DNA of 6,916 nt, taken from contig JAGOVR010000081.1 in assembly GCA_018060635.1 (NCBI GenBank), positions 1 to 6,916 on the forward strand, read 5' to 3'. The DNA comes from Bacteriovoracaceae bacterium (GTDB taxonomy: Bacteria > Bdellovibrionota > Bacteriovoracia > Bacteriovoracales > Bacteriovoracaceae). The notes below the pieces were generated by a model that was not told the DNA's origin, ran no database searches, and was given only the letters and a program-made list of their open reading frames with translations. Below are positions 1 through 6,657 of the stretch, in pieces (positions within the stretch are counted from its first letter, which is position 1; every line of letters starts with the position of its first letter). Position numbers and translations under genes: made by a program.

Positions 1-110
1 CAGCACGAGTTTCTTTAGGCAAGGAATATACAGTTGAGCCAACTCCTCAACTTTTAAGTCGTATTAATGCTCTTTTTGCTCGTAATGTCTCTCAATTAGT
101 TTTGTATTAA
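1..110 (+). CDS. 3' end of a truncated CDS, possibly DNA polymerase III alpha subunit (DnaE)
   Basis: An open frame enters from the left edge (first full codon at position 3) and ends at TAA 108-110, giving the last 35 residues of a protein. The readable end includes GKEYTVEPTPQLLSRINALF, followed by a short hydrophobic tail ending LVLY. The pattern of a V-x-P-(S/T) turn, then a leucine-rich helix, then a short terminal strand resembles the extreme C-terminus of bacterial replicative polymerase DnaE, as in the E. coli ending with a VSPSDRLLNDLR-like segment. This rests on remembered family patterns over a very short stretch, so the product name is tentative. That the stretch is coding is better supported, by codon use like its neighbours and a stop followed directly by a T-rich spacer. 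No terminator hairpin follows the stop. Confidence 0.6.
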   Translation, partial: ARVSLGKEYTVEPTPQLLSRINALFARNVSQLVLY

Positions 111-150
111 TTTTTTCCCTTTTTTTTTAAACTTGCCTTAAAATGACTTT
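111..150 (+). promoter_or_regulatory. Candidate promoter with -10 TAAAAT immediately before the start at 151
   Basis: The 40-base gap is a T-rich run followed by TAAAAT at 139-144, which matches the sigma70 -10 consensus at 5 of 6 positions. No good -35 lies 16-18 bases upstream, where the sequence is T/C-rich. A start site 6-7 bases past this -10 would fall at or beside the A of the ATG at 151, which would give a leaderless or nearly leaderless mRNA. This agrees with the absence of any Shine-Dalgarno sequence before that ATG. In A+T-rich DNA a 5/6 match can occur by chance, so the call is weak. Confidence 0.3.
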
Positions 151-1032
151 ATGAAATTTTTCTATTTTTTACTTACGTTTTCAATTCCTCTCTATGCTCA
201 AATGCAGAAAGCTGAACTAGATCTTACTCAAGTTAAAGAAACGTTACAAAAAGAACGTTTAGGGACTTTGTATATATCTTTAAATATTAATTTGCAGGGA
301 ATTTCTTTTGAAGATTTGAAAATCCCTAAGATAGAATTTGAAAAATTAGTTGCTGAATCTTGGATGCATTGGTTTGAAAAAAAATACCCAGCTCCATCAC
401 TGCGCATTTTAATAGCTGATTCTACTCAACAGAAGAAGTTAGAGGACACGTTATTAGATGATCGCCTTAATGAAAGTGAAACAAAATGGCTTAATATTGA
501 ATTTAAATTACAGCAAAAGAAATATGAACCATCTTATCAGGCTTATGCATTTAAATTACAAGGAAGCTTAGTCTTAACAGATCTTTATTCTAAAAAAGTA
601 TTATTAGCTTTGGATAATTTAGTGGTACACGAAAAAGTAAAACTTACGGCAGAAGAAAAATTTTCCACTTATTTAGCTAATTATTTTTATCGCTATCCTA
701 TGAATAATTTTAATAGTATTAGTGCAAAATTAGGTCAATCTGTTTGGCAAAAAAAAGCAGGGACATTTCATTTAGCTTCTCCCGCTTTATTACATGAGAT
801 AATTCCTCTGGTTGAAGAAAGATTACAAGCCTATCAGGTTAAAATCTTATTAGATAAATTATCTCAGACGCAGACATCTTTTACTCTTTTTTATCAAGGA
901 GATGAAAAGAAAATGGAAGGAAGCCTGAGAACTCTCAATGACCTTAAATTGTCTGAAAATAATAAGTTGAGTTTAGGTGAGAGTCTTTATGATTGGACGT
1001 TAAATAGCGGATCAATGGTTCCTGCTAATTGA
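151..1032 (+). CDS. Exported protein of unknown family, 293 aa
   Basis: I do not recognise this protein. It begins with a typical Sec signal peptide: MKFF, then a hydrophobic stretch to about residue 13, then PLYAQ with probable signal peptidase I cleavage after Ala16. There is no lipobox cysteine, so the mature protein (about 277 residues) is probably periplasmic or secreted. The rest is soluble in character, rich in Lys, Glu, Leu and Gln, with no second membrane segment and no cysteine. A strand-like segment GTLYISLNINLQGISFEDLK (38-57) is followed by an amphipathic, aromatic-rich stretch (ESWMHWFEKKYP) and alternating strands and helices. No catalytic motif is visible. The ATG at 151 is chosen because the signal peptide starts there, although no Shine-Dalgarno precedes it. 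The last 46 bases overlap the 3' end of queC on the other strand. It lies 40 bases after the upstream gene and could be co-transcribed with it. Confidence 0.85.
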   Translation: MKFFYFLLTFSIPLYAQMQKAELDLTQVKETLQKERLGTLYISLNINLQGISFEDLKIPKIEFEKLVAESWMHWFEKKYPAPSLRILIADSTQQKKLEDTLLDDRLNESETKWLNIEFKLQQKKYEPSYQAYAFKLQGSLVLTDLYSKKVLLALDNLVVHEKVKLTAEEKFSTYLANYFYRYPMNNFNSISAKLGQSVWQKKAGTFHLASPALLHEIIPLVEERLQAYQVKILLDKLSQTQTSFTLFYQGDEKKMEGSLRTLNDLKLSENNKLSLGESLYDWTLNSGSMVPAN

Positions 1033-1649
1033 AAGGCTTTTGCTCGTTCATAACAAGCCTCGCATTTTTGGCAAGGTGTTTCTGCTTTATTGTAACAAGA
1101 CCAACTCATTTCAAAAGGAACTTTAAGGCGCACTCCTTCCTTAATAATTTCAGCTTTAGTTTTATGGATAAAAGGAGTCACAAGCTTAATATTTTGATGG
1201 TTACTTCCTTGTCGAATTAATTCTTGCATAGCGAGGTAATAAGCAGGCCTACAATCAGGAAAGCCACTTTCGTCACTCTGATGTGTTCCAAGGACAATGG
1301 CGTGAGCATTTATAACTTCGGCCCAAGAAACAGCTGTTGCAATGAGGTGAGTATTACGGAAAGGAACATAGTTAAGAGAAATTCCAGCAGATGGAGAGAA
1401 GTCCTTCACTTCTTTTTGTGAATCATTGAGGGGGCTTCCACCAATAACTTTAAGCCCTTCTAAGTTAATAGAAAGAATAGGAGCGTTAGGGCAAAAAAAA
1501 GCATTCATTTTTTTAAAAGATTCTTGTTCTTTTTTATAATTTTTTTGTCCGTAGTGGCAGTGTAGAAGGGCCACATCTGAGGTTTTTTCTAATGTTTGAG
1601 CGAGAGCTACCAGAGAATCCAGTCCACCACTAAGCAGAATAATATGCAT
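987..1649 (-). CDS. queC: 7-cyano-7-deazaguanine (preQ0) synthase QueC
   Basis: QueC is the cytoplasmic ATP-dependent ligase that converts 7-carboxy-7-deazaguanine and ammonia to preQ0 in queuosine tRNA biosynthesis. The 220-residue length is normal. The N-terminal PP-loop SGGLDS (residues 7-12) is the ATP pyrophosphatase signature, followed by HCHYGQKNYKKEQ (30-42), VPFRN (95-99) and GTHQSDESGFPDCRPAYY (121-138), all typical of QueC. The C-terminal zinc site is intact: Cys185, Cys193, Cys196 and Cys199 in SCYNKAETPCQKCEAC. The start is supported by AGAAGG on the minus strand, 9 bases before the ATG. That Shine-Dalgarno begins at the stop codon of the upstream mutase gene, only 13 bases away, implying one operon and probably coupled translation. 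No other queuosine gene (queD, queE, queF, tgt) is in the window. The 3' end overlaps the convergent gene by 46 bases. Confidence 0.96.
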   Translation of the reverse strand: MHIILLSGGLDSLVALAQTLEKTSDVALLHCHYGQKNYKKEQESFKKMNAFFCPNAPILSINLEGLKVIGGSPLNDSQKEVKDFSPSAGISLNYVPFRNTHLIATAVSWAEVINAHAIVLGTHQSDESGFPDCRPAYYLAMQELIRQGSNHQNIKLVTPFIHKTKAEIIKEGVRLKVPFEMSWSCYNKAETPCQKCEACYERAKAFQLAGTIDPLFNVQS

Positions 1650-1662
1650 AGGTTAATTCCTT
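1650..1662 (-). promoter_or_regulatory. queC ribosome binding site, coupled to the mutase stop
   Basis: On the minus strand the mutase TAG is followed immediately by AAGGAATTAACCT and then the queC ATG. The AGAAGG core uses the last two bases of the stop codon and sits 9 bases from the start. Ribosomes ending the mutase would therefore be positioned over the queC ribosome binding site. There is no room for a separate promoter in the 13-base gap. Confidence 0.7.
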
Positions 1663-3411
1663 CTAATGAGCAGTTACGGATAATAAAATAGTTTCAATCT
1701 GTTCTTCTATTTTTTGTATTTTTTCTTGAGCACTTTTTTTCTTCTGTTCTAATGTCCCATGCTGTTCACTCATCATCAGGTAAAATTTAATTTTTGGCTC
1801 TGTTCCAGAAGGGCGTAGAAAAAATTTAGAGCCTTCATTTAATGTAATTCCTAAAACGTCACTTTGAGGAATAGTTTTATCTGTGCCTGTTTGTAAAAGA
1901 TAATCTTCTGTCGAACTTATAGTGAAGTTTGCAAAAGAATCTTCTTTTTTATACTGGCGAAAAGAATTCATAATAGCATTAATAGTTTCACTTCCCTTAA
2001 TTCCTGCATAAGTTTTTGCAATAACTTTTTCATCAAAGAAACCATAGGTTTCATAGATACTATCTAAAGCCTCAATCAAACTCATATTTTTAAGTTTATA
2101 GTAGAGAGCTACCTCACAAAAAAGAGCCGCAGCATTTATCCCATCTTTATCTCTAGCATGAGGGTGAGAGAGGTAACCAAAGGATTCTTCACTGGCAAAA
2201 ATAAAATGCAGAGGAGAATTTAATTTCTCTAGTTCACTTAGTTTTCCTCCCATCCATTTAAAACCAGTGAGTGTGTTGATGACTTTTACTTTGAAGGATT
2301 GGCAAATGACACTTTGTAGTTCAGACGTGACAATAGATTTTAAAACTAAGGGGTGGGTTGGAAGATGCTTTTTCTCTTGTAATTGGGAGAGAATATAGTG
2401 CAGTAAAAGAACCCCCATCTGATTTCCATTTAGAAAAACGGCTTGATCTTTATGACGACAAAAAGCTCCTAAGCGATCAGCATCAGGATCATTGGCCATG
2501 GCAACGTCAGCTTTTTCATTTTCAAAAAGAATTAAAGCTTGTTGGAAAGCTTTGGGGTCTTCGGGGTTAGGAAATTCCACAGTAGTAAAATTTTCATCAG
2601 GCTTGTCTTGCGAAGGTACTGTGGTGACATAGCAAAAACCTATTTGCTTAAGAAAAGATGGACATAATTTATAACCTGCTCCATGCAAAGGAGTATAAAT
2701 GATTTTTAGATGAGAGCCTTGCTCTTTACACAAAGTAGGGTTGATCACAAAACCTTTAAGCATTTCTAAATAACTATTTTCTAACTCTTCACCTACCCAT
2801 TCAATCTTTTTCTCTTCAAGACAGGATGAAAAGTCTTGATAGGGAATAGTGGAAATATCATCGCAAGTTTTATAAGTATTAATAATTTCATCATCTAGAG
2901 GCGGCACGACTTGGCAACCATGTTGATCGTAGGCCTTATAACCGTTGTAGTTAGGAGGATTATGACTGGCAGTAATCATAATTCCTGTGTGCGCTTTAAG
3001 TTTTCTAATAGAAAAAGAAAGCAGAGGGGTTGGATTTAATTGGTTAAAAATAAAAACTTTAAAACCATGTCCAGCTAAAACGCAAGCCGCTTCTTGGGCA
3101 AAAGCTTGTGACATTCGACGCGAATCATAACTAATGACGGCCTTTAGTAATTCTTGGGTATGATTTTTTTTAATTACAAGTGCTAAGGCATGAGTGGCCC
3201 TACGAATGGTGTACCTATTCATACGGTTAGGTCCTATTCCTATAAGGCTACGCATTCCTCCTGTTCCAAACTCTAAGTCTTTATAAAAAGCTTCTGTAAG
3301 TTCTTCTTTATTTTCTTTTTGCATGAGTTTTAAAATTTCTTGGCGTTCTTCTTCTTGCAGTAAAGGGTTTTCTATCCATTTTTTAGCAAGGTCTAATATT
3401 TTTTGTTCCAT
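1663..3411 (-). CDS. Phospho-sugar mutase (phosphoglucomutase/phosphomannomutase, PgcA/PGM2-like)
   Basis: This is a member of the alpha-D-phosphohexomutase superfamily, which interconverts 1- and 6-phosphorylated hexoses (or 1- and 5-phosphopentoses) through a phosphoserine enzyme. At 582 residues it matches the longer PgcA/PGM2 branch rather than the roughly 450-residue AlgC/GlmM branch. Motifs in order: FGTGGMR (48-54), the active-site loop TASHNPPNYNGYK (147-159) with catalytic Ser149, the Mg-binding DPDADR (308-313), the sugar-specificity loop EESFGY (408-413) and the C-terminal phosphate-binding RPSGTEPK (533-540). All four domains are present. The start is supported by AAAGGTG on the minus strand, 6 bases before the ATG, and by the normal N-terminus. 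It is the first gene of a two-gene operon with queC. Whether the preferred substrate is glucose, mannose or a pentose phosphate (PGM2 enzymes can be phosphopentomutases) cannot be read from sequence, so no gene symbol is given. Confidence 0.95.
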   Translation of the reverse strand: MEQKILDLAKKWIENPLLQEEERQEILKLMQKENKEELTEAFYKDLEFGTGGMRSLIGIGPNRMNRYTIRRATHALALVIKKNHTQELLKAVISYDSRRMSQAFAQEAACVLAGHGFKVFIFNQLNPTPLLSFSIRKLKAHTGIMITASHNPPNYNGYKAYDQHGCQVVPPLDDEIINTYKTCDDISTIPYQDFSSCLEEKKIEWVGEELENSYLEMLKGFVINPTLCKEQGSHLKIIYTPLHGAGYKLCPSFLKQIGFCYVTTVPSQDKPDENFTTVEFPNPEDPKAFQQALILFENEKADVAMANDPDADRLGAFCRHKDQAVFLNGNQMGVLLLHYILSQLQEKKHLPTHPLVLKSIVTSELQSVICQSFKVKVINTLTGFKWMGGKLSELEKLNSPLHFIFASEESFGYLSHPHARDKDGINAAALFCEVALYYKLKNMSLIEALDSIYETYGFFDEKVIAKTYAGIKGSETINAIMNSFRQYKKEDSFANFTISSTEDYLLQTGTDKTIPQSDVLGITLNEGSKFFLRPSGTEPKIKFYLMMSEQHGTLEQKKKSAQEKIQKIEEQIETILLSVTAH

Positions 3412-3497
3412 TTTTTACACCTTTAGGGTTGGTGGAATCATAATTTTTTGATATTACTAGACCTAGCATAAATTAAATTGTTCCCATAGGAGTTTTT
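3412..3497. promoter_or_regulatory. Divergent promoter region between the mutase operon and the ferredoxin gene
   Basis: The 86-base gap must carry the start signals of two divergent transcripts. On the minus strand, TATGAT (3437-3442) matches the -10 consensus at 5 of 6 positions but has no clear -35. On the plus strand, TTGATA (3448-3453) is a fair -35, with only 4/6 -10 candidates at 3469-3474 (TAAATT, spacer 15) or 3473-3478 (TTAAAT, spacer 19). In the middle lies CTAG-AC-CTAG (3457-3466), a small symmetric element that could be an operator but may be chance. The ferredoxin Shine-Dalgarno AGGAG is at 3488-3492, 5 bases before its ATG. Confidence 0.45.
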
Positions 3498-3746
3498 ATG
3501 GCAAATAAAGAGAAAAAACATAAATTGAATATTGCAGGTGCGTGGTTTTGCACTGACCCTGATGATGATGGTGGTGAAGGCTGTATAGCATGCAATGTCT
3601 GTTATAATGGGGCACCTGATTTTTTTGCAGAAGATGACAGCGGGAATGCTTATGTAAAAAAACAACCACAAACAGCAGAAGAGATTGCTCTATGCCAAGA
3701 GCAATTAGATGCTTGTCCTGTGAACTCCATTGCTAAAGACGGGTAA
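3498..3746 (+). CDS. Single-cluster ferredoxin, 82 aa
   Basis: This is a small acidic cytoplasmic iron-sulfur electron carrier. The cluster ligands are evident: Cys29, Cys32 and Cys35 in CIACNVC, then distal Cys73 followed by proline in ACPVNSI. This C-x2-C-x2-C...C-P arrangement fits one [4Fe-4S] cluster of the Fer4_13/Fer4_15 type. APDFF after the first ligands and the terminal CPVNSI segment are characteristic of such ferredoxins. Two further cysteines, Cys18 in WFCTDPDDDGG and Cys66, are not needed for the cluster. The lysine-rich start MANKEKKHKLN lacks a signal peptide. The ATG is well fixed by AGGAG 5 bases upstream. Its redox partner cannot be deduced. It is the first gene of a rightward pair, and the antiporter frame begins within 0-6 bases of its stop, so the two are probably co-transcribed and translationally coupled. 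Confidence 0.93.
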   Translation: MANKEKKHKLNIAGAWFCTDPDDDGGEGCIACNVCYNGAPDFFAEDDSGNAYVKKQPQTAEEIALCQEQLDACPVNSIAKDG

Positions 3747-3751
3747 TTTTT

Positions 3752-5023
3752 ACGGAACTTCAACCTACATTTTTAGAATTCATAGGGACTCTTTTTTTAG
3801 GGTTAGCAGTTCTTCATACTTTTTTAGCTAAAAAAATTTCTTCACTGGCCCATGGTTATCCTGAAGGCTCTGTAGGGGAGAACTTTTTTCATTTTTTAGG
3901 TGAGGTAGAAGTTATTTTTGGTTTATGGGCAGGACTTTTTGTTGCTCTTATAATGGTAAAAGAAGGTTTGAATCCTGCTATAAATTATCTTGAACATATT
4001 AATTATACAGAACCTGTTTTTGTCTTTGTTATTATGACGATGGCGGCGACAGCTCCCATTATCTCTTTGGCCCAAAAGATTATTCACTTGATTGCAAGAC
4101 TTATCCCTCTATCTTCTAGGCATTCTTTTTATATTGCGACTATGCTCATAGGTCCTCTTTTAGGTTCACTGGTTACAGAGCCTGCCGCTATGACCTTAAC
4201 TGCGATGATTCTTCTTGATGTTTTTTTTAAACAAGGAGTATCTCTACGTTTTAAATACATGACACTAGGACTTCTTTTTGTGAATGTTTCTATTGGGGGA
4301 ACACTCTCTCATTTTGCGGCTCCTCCTGTAGTTATGGTAGCAGGAAAATGGGGATGGACTTTTTTACATATGCTTAGATTTTTTGGTTATAAAAGTGTTA
4401 TGGCTATGATCTTTTCTACTTTAATTATTTCTTTTTTTCTTAGAAAAGAATTACAAGGTCCTTTAGTTGTAAAAAAAGATTTACAAAAAAAAATGCCTTG
4501 GTGGCTGATAGCAATTCATTTGGGTGCACTAGGTATGGTTATTTTAACTTCTCATCATATGGTATTTTTCTTAGGATTTTTTCTGTTTTTTTTAGGTTTT
4601 TTAGAAGTGACCAAGGAATATCAAGGTCCAGTCAAATTAAATGAAGCCCTGCTGGTGGCCTTTTTCTTAGCAGGACTTGTGACTTTGGGAAATTTGCAGG
4701 GCTGGTGGCTTAAACCACTCTTGGCGGGAATGGATAATCTGGTTTTATTTTTAGGTTCCACAGGACTTACAGCAATTACAGACAATGCGGCGTTAACTTA
4801 TTTAGGTTCGCTGGTAGAGCTATCAGATTCGGCAAAATACTTTTTAGTAGCAGGAGCGGTCACGGGAGGAGGACTTACAGTTATTGCTAATGCTCCCAAT
4901 CCTGCAGGATATGGAATTCTTAAAGAAGAATTTGGCGAAGATGGTATAAGTAGCTTAGAATTATTTAAATCCGCTTTATTCCCAACAGTGGTTGCTGGAT
5001 TATGTTTTTACTTCTTGCCCTAA
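3752..5023 (+). CDS. Putative Na+/H+ antiporter family membrane protein (PF07399-like), rare start codon
   Basis: This is an integral inner-membrane protein with roughly 11-12 hydrophobic segments, similar to the putative Na+/H+ antiporter family (formerly DUF1504) of the ion-transporter superfamily. Family-type motifs, numbered from ACG 3752 as residue 1, are GENFFHFLGEVEVIFGLW (42-59), TEPVFVFVIMT (86-96), LVTEPAAMT (140-148), GGTLSHFAAPP (182-192), TDNAALTYLGS (343-353) and NAPNPAGYGIL (380-390). The first ATG is at 3953 and would give 356 residues, losing the first two membrane segments and the GEVEVIFGLW motif. The open frame continues upstream to a stop at 3734-3736 and contains no ATG, GTG or TTG before 3953. 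The N-terminus therefore probably starts at ACG 3752 (TELQPTFLEFIGT, 423 residues) or at ATT 3746, which overlaps the ferredoxin stop as TAATT. The only Shine-Dalgarno-like sequence is a weak GACGGG. The transported ion is inferred from the family name only. The 3' end overlaps the convergent ABC-F gene by 24 bases. Confidence 0.85.
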   Translation, partial: TELQPTFLEFIGTLFLGLAVLHTFLAKKISSLAHGYPEGSVGENFFHFLGEVEVIFGLWAGLFVALIMVKEGLNPAINYLEHINYTEPVFVFVIMTMAATAPIISLAQKIIHLIARLIPLSSRHSFYIATMLIGPLLGSLVTEPAAMTLTAMILLDVFFKQGVSLRFKYMTLGLLFVNVSIGGTLSHFAAPPVVMVAGKWGWTFLHMLRFFGYKSVMAMIFSTLIISFFLRKELQGPLVVKKDLQKKMPWWLIAIHLGALGMVILTSHHMVFFLGFFLFFLGFLEVTKEYQGPVKLNEALLVAFFLAGLVTLGNLQGWWLKPLLAGMDNLVLFLGSTGLTAITDNAALTYLGSLVELSDSAKYFLVAGAVTGGGLTVIANAPNPAGYGILKEEFGEDGISSLELFKSALFPTVVAGLCFYFLP

Positions 5024-6634
5024 TTTTTTAGAAAGATAGTAGGCATAATTCCCTGGATAGATGGTAATTCCACCGTGATCTACTTCATAAACTTTTTCGG
5101 CTAATTCTTGTAAAAAGTGACGATCATGGGAAACCAGAAGAATTGTTCCTTCAAAGTTTTTAAGAGCAGAAAGAAGAACTTCACGAGAAGCGAGGTCCAA
5201 GTGATTGGTGGGCTCATCTAAAACGAGAAGATTATTATTCTGAGCAAGCAGGCAGGCCATAATCAAACGACTTTTTTCTCCCCCAGAGAGTTGCTTCACT
5301 TTTTTATCAATGTCATCGCCACGGAAAAGAAAGGAAGCGAGCAGATTTTTAATGGCCCCATCATTACTCATCTGTAGATTTTTTTTCACTTCTTCAAAAA
5401 CACTATTTTCTCTTTCTAAAACATCCAGAGAGTATTGGCTAAAGTAACCCAGTTTTATACTAGGGCCTAATGTGGCACTTCCAAAAGTTGCAGGAGTTTG
5501 TCCGCATAAAACTTTTAGAAGAGTAGATTTTCCTGCACCATTAACTCCCACTACTGCAATTTTTTCTCCACGAGTAACAGTGGCAGTTAGGTTGCGGAAA
5601 ACTTGTAATTCATTTCCTTGGCTGTCTTTCCATGACTTGGCCAAATCTTTAATGACGATCACATCATCTCCACCTCTGGGAGGTTTGGGGAATTCAAAAA
5701 CAATAGTTCTTTCTTCACTAGGGACTTCTACACGCTCAATTTTTTCAATTTTTTTCATACGTGATTGGACTTGGGCGGCGTGAGAGGCACGGGCCTTAAA
5801 TTTTGCAATGAACTCTTCTTCTTTTGAGAGCATTTCTTGTTGGCGGTTATATTCTGCTCTTAATTGATTGAGGCGTACTTCTTTTTCTTTGAGATAAAAA
5901 TCGTAATTTCCACTATAGGTTGTTGCTTTACGGTGTGAAAGTTCTACTACTTTTTTTACAATATTATTCATGAAATAACGATCATGGGTAGTCATAAAGA
6001 CTGCCCCTTTAAAATTTCTAATCCACTCTTCTAACCACAAAATAGTTTCCATATCTAAATAATTAGTAGGTTCATCCATCAGAATAAGATCAGGAGTAGT
6101 GACGAGAACTTTTGCTAGAGCAATACGCATTCGCCATCCGCCGCTAAAATCTTCCACCATCTTGTGATGATCTTTGGGAGTAATACCTAAACCTGTGAGA
6201 ATTTCTTCGGCCCTATTTTCCAGATCATAACCACCTTGACGCTCAAATTCTGTCTGCGCTTCACCCATAAGTTCTAAAACTTTATTCATTTCATCAGGAG
6301 AGAGATTGGGATCAGATAATTTTTCTTCGTATTCGTGTAACTTTTGTTGCAATTCTTTAATGGAGGTATCTCCTTCTAAAACTTCTTGCAAAGCAGTTTT
6401 TCCTTTCATCTCTGAAACACTTTGTGAGAAGTAAGCGAGTTTCATTTTGGCAGGAAAATTAATTTGCCCTTCATCGGGAGTTTCTTCTCCTACTATCATA
6501 CGGAAAAGAGTGGATTTTCCTGAACCGTTACTACCAACAAGACCTACTTTCTCTCCTGCATAAATTTGGATATTAGTATCGGCATAAAGTTTTTCACTTC
6601 CCATTATTTTAGATAAATTGGAGATGTTAAGCAT
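5000..6634 (-). CDS. ABC-F family ATPase (ribosome-associated, EttA/Uup/YbiT type)
   Basis: This is a soluble tandem ABC ATPase of the ABC-F class; these bind the ribosomal E site and affect translation rather than transport. At 544 residues it has the usual length and no membrane segments. Domain 1: Walker A GSNGSGKST (34-42), signature FSGGWRMR (163-170), Walker B LILMDEPTNYLD (183-194), H-switch His217 in TTHDR. A charged helical linker follows (about 245-315, Lys/Glu/Arg-rich), where the P-site tRNA interaction motif lies in this family. Domain 2: Walker A GVNGAGKST (363-371), YFSQ Q-loop (397-400), signature LSGGEKS (449-455), Walker B LLVLDEPTNHLD (469-480), His503 in SHDRH. All catalytic residues are intact. 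The ATG at 6634 fits the normal N-terminus (MLNISNLSK) and has GAGG 4 bases upstream, a rather short spacing. Organisation is closest to the general YbiT/Uup-like group. Nothing indicates an antibiotic-resistance subtype, so no symbol is assigned. Confidence 0.96.
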   Translation of the reverse strand: MLNISNLSKIMGSEKLYADTNIQIYAGEKVGLVGSNGSGKSTLFRMIVGEETPDEGQINFPAKMKLAYFSQSVSEMKGKTALQEVLEGDTSIKELQQKLHEYEEKLSDPNLSPDEMNKVLELMGEAQTEFERQGGYDLENRAEEILTGLGITPKDHHKMVEDFSGGWRMRIALAKVLVTTPDLILMDEPTNYLDMETILWLEEWIRNFKGAVFMTTHDRYFMNNIVKKVVELSHRKATTYSGNYDFYLKEKEVRLNQLRAEYNRQQEMLSKEEEFIAKFKARASHAAQVQSRMKKIEKIERVEVPSEERTIVFEFPKPPRGGDDVIVIKDLAKSWKDSQGNELQVFRNLTATVTRGEKIAVVGVNGAGKSTLLKVLCGQTPATFGSATLGPSIKLGYFSQYSLDVLERENSVFEEVKKNLQMSNDGAIKNLLASFLFRGDDIDKKVKQLSGGEKSRLIMACLLAQNNNLLVLDEPTNHLDLASREVLLSALKNFEGTILLVSHDRHFLQELAEKVYEVDHGGITIYPGNYAYYLSKKLGQEVKT

Positions 6635-6657
6635 AGGACCTCATTTTTAAATACTTG

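Noticed and set aside
111..130. T-rich run after the first stop as an intrinsic terminator
   Set aside because: No G+C-rich inverted repeat precedes the T run.
1029..1421. Two plus-strand open frames (1029-1220 and 1224-1421)
   Set aside because: Both lie antisense inside queC, have no ribosome binding site, and translate to unpatterned sequence.
2358..2570. Plus-strand open frame of 70 codons
   Set aside because: It is antisense to the DPDADR-containing core of the phospho-sugar mutase; chance open frame.
3438..3671. Minus-strand open frame of 77 codons over the ferredoxin gene
   Set aside because: It is antisense to a well-supported ferredoxin with intact cluster cysteines, and its translation resembles no family.
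3737..3760. Ferredoxin-antiporter fusion by -1 frameshift
   Set aside because: The antiporter frame is -1 relative to the ferredoxin and open across its stop, but there is no slippery heptamer or downstream hairpin, and a soluble ferredoxin fused to this membrane family is not known to me. Reinitiation at a rare codon is simpler.
5472..5783. Plus-strand open frame of 103 codons
   Set aside because: It is antisense to the second ATPase domain of the ABC-F gene, whose motifs are all intact on the other strand.
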